Under the pieces are notes generated by a model, which worked only from the letters and a program-made list of their open reading frames with translations, was not told the origin of the DNA and did not search any database. Shown one piece after another: positions 13,072 through 15,547 of a stretch of 15,547 nt of DNA (position 1 is the stretch's first letter; each line of letters begins with the position of its first letter). Made by a program: the position numbers and the translations under genes. Where the stretch lies: positions 1-15,547 of the forward strand of contig DASZHC010000257.1 in the NCBI GenBank assembly GCA_035938215.1, in the 5' to 3' direction. The stretch comes from DASZHC01 sp035938215 (GTDB taxonomy: Bacteria > Verrucomicrobiota > Verrucomicrobiia > Chthoniobacterales > JAFAMB01).

Positions 13072-15547
13072 CTACCCCTCCAGAGCTGCTTGCGCGGCAG
13101 CCAACCGTGCGACAGGGACACGAAAAGGACTGCAACTGACATAGCTGAGCCCAATGCGATGACAGAATTTTACACTTTCCGGGTCCCCCCCATGTTCACC
13201 GCAAATCCCGAGCTTGATTTCCGGCCTGCTCTTCCGACCCAAATCGCGGGCAACCTCCATAAGTTTCCCAACACCGGTCTGATCGATCGTCGCAAACGGA
13301 TTGTTTTTAACGATTTCGAGCTCTTGGTAATGTGGCAGAAAGCTTCCGGAATCGTCCCGGCTCATTCCAAGAGTCGTCTGGGTGAGATCATTCGTCCCGA
13401 AGCTGAAAAATTGCGCATCCTCCGCAATCTTGTCCGCAACCAGAGCGCCACGCGGAATTTCTATCATCGTTCCGACGAGGTAGTTAAAGCGGACTTTGCT
13501 CTCTTTCGCCACTTCGGAGGCCACTCGGTTCACGATCTCGATTTGAAGTTTCAGTTCCTTGGGAAAACCGACAAGAGGGATCATGATTTCCGGCCTGGTC
13601 TTGATTCCCTTCTTCTGGACTTCTGCGGCGGCTTCAAAAATTGCTCGCACCTGCATTTCAGTCACTTCGGGAAAGGAGATTCCAAGGCGGCAACCGCGAT
13701 GCCCGAGCATCGGGTTGAATTCGTGAAGTTCTTCAACACGACGCCGAATCTTCTCGATCGGCACTCCCAGCTTCTGGGCTAGATCAGCTTGCTGGGATTC
13801 TGTCTGCGGCAAGAACTCATGCAGAGGAGGATCCAAAGTTCGGATTGTGGCTGGTAATCCCTTCAACTCCTGAAAAATGCCGATAAAATCTTGCCGTTGA
13901 AACGGCAGTAGTTTGGCAAGGGCCGTTTTTCTCTCGTCGAGGGATTCGGCGAGAATCATTTCTCGCATCGCGTCGATTCGATCGCCTTCAAAAAACATGT
14001 GTTCGGTTCGCGTCAGGCCGATCCCTTTCGCACCAAATGCTGTTGCGGTAGCCACTTGGTCCGGCGTGTCAGCATTGGTTCGGACTTCGAGTTTTCGAGC
14101 CTTGTCAGCCCAACTCATCAACGAAGCAAAACGCTGAAAAGTCTGGCTCTTTTTCGGATCGAGTTTCTTTTCGACCAGCACCTGGACCACCTCCGAATGC
14201 GCGGTCTTTACTTCGCCGGCATAGACTTCGCCTGCAGATCCATCGACCGAGATGAAATCTCCCTCCGTGAGAGTTACATTACCCGCTGTTAGCGTTTTTT
14301 GAGCATAGTCAATCTTCAGGGCCGAAGCTCCGCACACGCAGACCTTTCCCATCTGGCGCGCAACTAGCGCAGCGTGAGAGGAGACACCTCCTCTCGCGGT
14401 TAGAATCGCTTCCGCTGCAATCATCCCCCGCAGATCCTCGGGCGAAGTCTCGACGCGCACCAATATGACGGGCTGCCCTTTGTGCGCCATTTCCACCGCG
14501 TCCTTGGCAGTGAAAACGACGTGTCCGCTGGCAGCCCCAGGACCGGCAGCTAGACCTGTGGCGATCTTCTTCGCCGACTTGACGCTTTGCCGATCAAAGA
14601 CAGGCGCCAGCAAGTGCGAGAGGGAATCCGCCGGAATCCGCTTGATTGCCTCCTCCCGGGTAATCAGCTTTTCACTGACCATATCTACGGCGATGCGAAC
14701 AGCGGCAAAACCTGTCCGTTTTCCATTTCGCGTCTGGAGCATAAAAAGGCGATTTTCCTCGATCGTGAATTCGAGATCTTGCATATCCCGAAAATGCTTC
14801 TCCAAGCGGTCACGAACCAGGAGCAGTTCCTTGTGGGCAGCAGGCATTTCCTTTGCCAGAAGAGCAACGGGATGGGGCGTCCGCACGCCCGCCACGACAT
14901 CTTCGCCTTGAGCGTTAATCAAATACTCCCCGTAAAAGACTTTCTCGCCCGTCGCCGGGTCGCGCGTAAACGCCACTCCCGTCGCGCTCGCATCGCCGCG
15001 ATTGCCGAACACCATCGTCTGCACGTTGACCGCAGTTCCCCATTCGTGGGGAATATTGTATTTGCGCCTGTAAACGATCGCCCGGTCGTTATTCCAGGAG
15101 CCAAATACAGCTCCAATCGACCCCCACATTTGTTCGTGCGGATTCTGCGGAAAGGCTTTACCGGTGCGCTCCTTGATGAGCTTTTTGAATTTTTCGACCA
15201 TGCTCTTGAGGTCGTCGACCGACAAGTCCGTGTCGTTTTCGACCCCCGCCGCATGCTTAACCTCTTCAATGACGGTTTCAAACGGCTCGTGATCCTCCCC
15301 CTCCCGCTTTTGGACGCCCATCACCACATCGCCGTACATCTGCAAAAATCTGCGATAGGAATCCCACGCAAAGCGCGGATTACCACTTTTCTCGGCCACA
15401 ATCTCGACGACCTCGTCGTTCATCCCGAGATTGAGAATCGTGTCCATCATTCCCGGCATCGAGTCTCGCGCTCCGGAGCGCACCGAAAGCAGCAGGGGGT
15501 TATCACGATCAGCCAACCGTTTGCCGACGGATTTTTCGACCTTCGCA
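13072..15547 (-). CDS. ppdK: Pyruvate phosphate dikinase, partial (N-terminus beyond right edge)
   Basis: About 825 residues of the usual 880-910 are present, reading in from the right edge as AKVEKSVGKRLADRDNPLLL. The enzyme interconverts pyruvate + ATP + phosphate and phosphoenolpyruvate + AMP + diphosphate in the cytoplasm. In order one sees the ATP-grasp domain (VRSGARDSMPGMMDT, then GNRGDASATGVAFTRDPATG), the phosphohistidine domain with catalytic His in GGVSSHAALVARQMG (His codon 14374-14376), and the PEP-binding TIM barrel (GLTRTEHMFF, TLDPPLHEFLPQ, GHRGCRLG, FGTNDLTQTTLGMSRDD). The catalytic Cys lies in GICGEHGG (codon 13201-13203). The C-terminus is complete (ARLAAAQAALEG). No frameshift is seen. 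The internal TTG at 15516 is not a start, because the frame runs on with family-typical sequence. The residue two before the catalytic His is Ser, where plant enzymes carry the regulatory Thr. Confidence 0.97.
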   Translation of the reverse strand, partial: AKVEKSVGKRLADRDNPLLLSVRSGARDSMPGMMDTILNLGMNDEVVEIVAEKSGNPRFAWDSYRRFLQMYGDVVMGVQKREGEDHEPFETVIEEVKHAAGVENDTDLSVDDLKSMVEKFKKLIKERTGKAFPQNPHEQMWGSIGAVFGSWNNDRAIVYRRKYNIPHEWGTAVNVQTMVFGNRGDASATGVAFTRDPATGEKVFYGEYLINAQGEDVVAGVRTPHPVALLAKEMPAAHKELLLVRDRLEKHFRDMQDLEFTIEENRLFMLQTRNGKRTGFAAVRIAVDMVSEKLITREEAIKRIPADSLSHLLAPVFDRQSVKSAKKIATGLAAGPGAASGHVVFTAKDAVEMAHKGQPVILVRVETSPEDLRGMIAAEAILTARGGVSSHAALVARQMGKVCVCGASALKIDYAQKTLTAGNVTLTEGDFISVDGSAGEVYAGEVKTAHSEVVQVLVEKKLDPKKSQTFQRFASLMSWADKARKLEVRTNADTPDQVATATAFGAKGIGLTRTEHMFFEGDRIDAMREMILAESLDERKTALAKLLPFQRQDFIGIFQELKGLPATIRTLDPPLHEFLPQTESQQADLAQKLGVPIEKIRRRVEELHEFNPMLGHRGCRLGISFPEVTEMQVRAIFEAAAEVQKKGIKTRPEIMIPLVGFPKELKLQIEIVNRVASEVAKESKVRFNYLVGTMIEIPRGALVADKIAEDAQFFSFGTNDLTQTTLGMSRDDSGSFLPHYQELEIVKNNPFATIDQTGVGKLMEVARDLGRKSRPEIKLGICGEHGGDPESVKFCHRIGLSYVSCSPFRVPVARLAAAQAALEG

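Noticed and set aside
13024..13782. 252-residue plus-strand open frame
   Set aside because: It is antisense to the conserved C-terminal part of ppdK and starts inside the GC-rich hairpin repeat; an overlap artefact of codon use.
1..15547. CRISPR array, tRNA, rRNA, toxin-antitoxin or phage defence genes
   Set aside because: I looked for short spaced direct repeats, tRNA cloverleaf signatures and defence-type domains and recognised none.

Overview
The window looks like chromosomal DNA from a free-living, probably soil-dwelling, Gram-negative-type bacterium. Several gene products carry signal peptides, there is a LolA-like protein, and there is a glutamate/aspartate binding-protein transporter. 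Most starts have weak or absent Shine-Dalgarno sequences, and intergenic regions hold long palindromic repeats. My best guess is Verrucomicrobiota (Chthoniobacterales/Udaeobacter-like). This is inference from gene style and repeats; no rRNA or universal marker is present.

Layout, left to right. A fatty-acid desaturase (minus strand, C-terminus beyond the left edge) is followed by 382 bp of non-coding DNA containing a plus-strand intrinsic terminator with no visible gene ahead of it. Next comes a small secreted orphan protein (plus). A metabolite:H+ symporter-family MFS transporter (minus) carries an unusual soluble insertion of about 105 residues. A non-coding stretch of about 500 bp contains a long-arm inverted repeat and several hairpins. 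It separates the MFS gene from a complete gltI-gltJ-gltK-gltL operon (minus) for glutamate/aspartate uptake.

The middle of the window holds small exported proteins: a plus-strand protein made of two tandem copies of a DNAJC11-C-terminal-like (DUF3395-like) domain, a minus-strand protein with a putative double-psi beta-barrel, and a minus-strand LolA-like outer-membrane lipoprotein-sorting protein. A 280-bp imperfect palindrome with perfect 21-bp ends and CTAG borders fills the divergent gap that follows. It has the form of a non-autonomous mobile element (MITE).

The right part is a tightly overlapping plus-strand operon: PAP2 phosphatase, PMT_2/GT39 membrane glycosyltransferase and a DPM1/ArnC-like GT2. 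These enzymes fit together as a polyprenyl-phosphate-sugar pathway: GT2 would charge the lipid carrier, GT39 would transfer the sugar at the periplasmic face, and PAP2 would remove phosphate from a lipid. Two more palindromic repeats follow, and then the C-terminal ~825 residues of pyruvate phosphate dikinase (minus strand, N-terminus beyond the right edge).

No tRNA, rRNA, CRISPR array, phage gene or transposase was recognised. Nothing here is a clearly new multi-gene system. The best leads are the 280-bp palindromic element, the tandem-domain secreted protein, the GT39 with an altered first active-site loop inside its overlapping operon, and the insertion in the MFS transporter.
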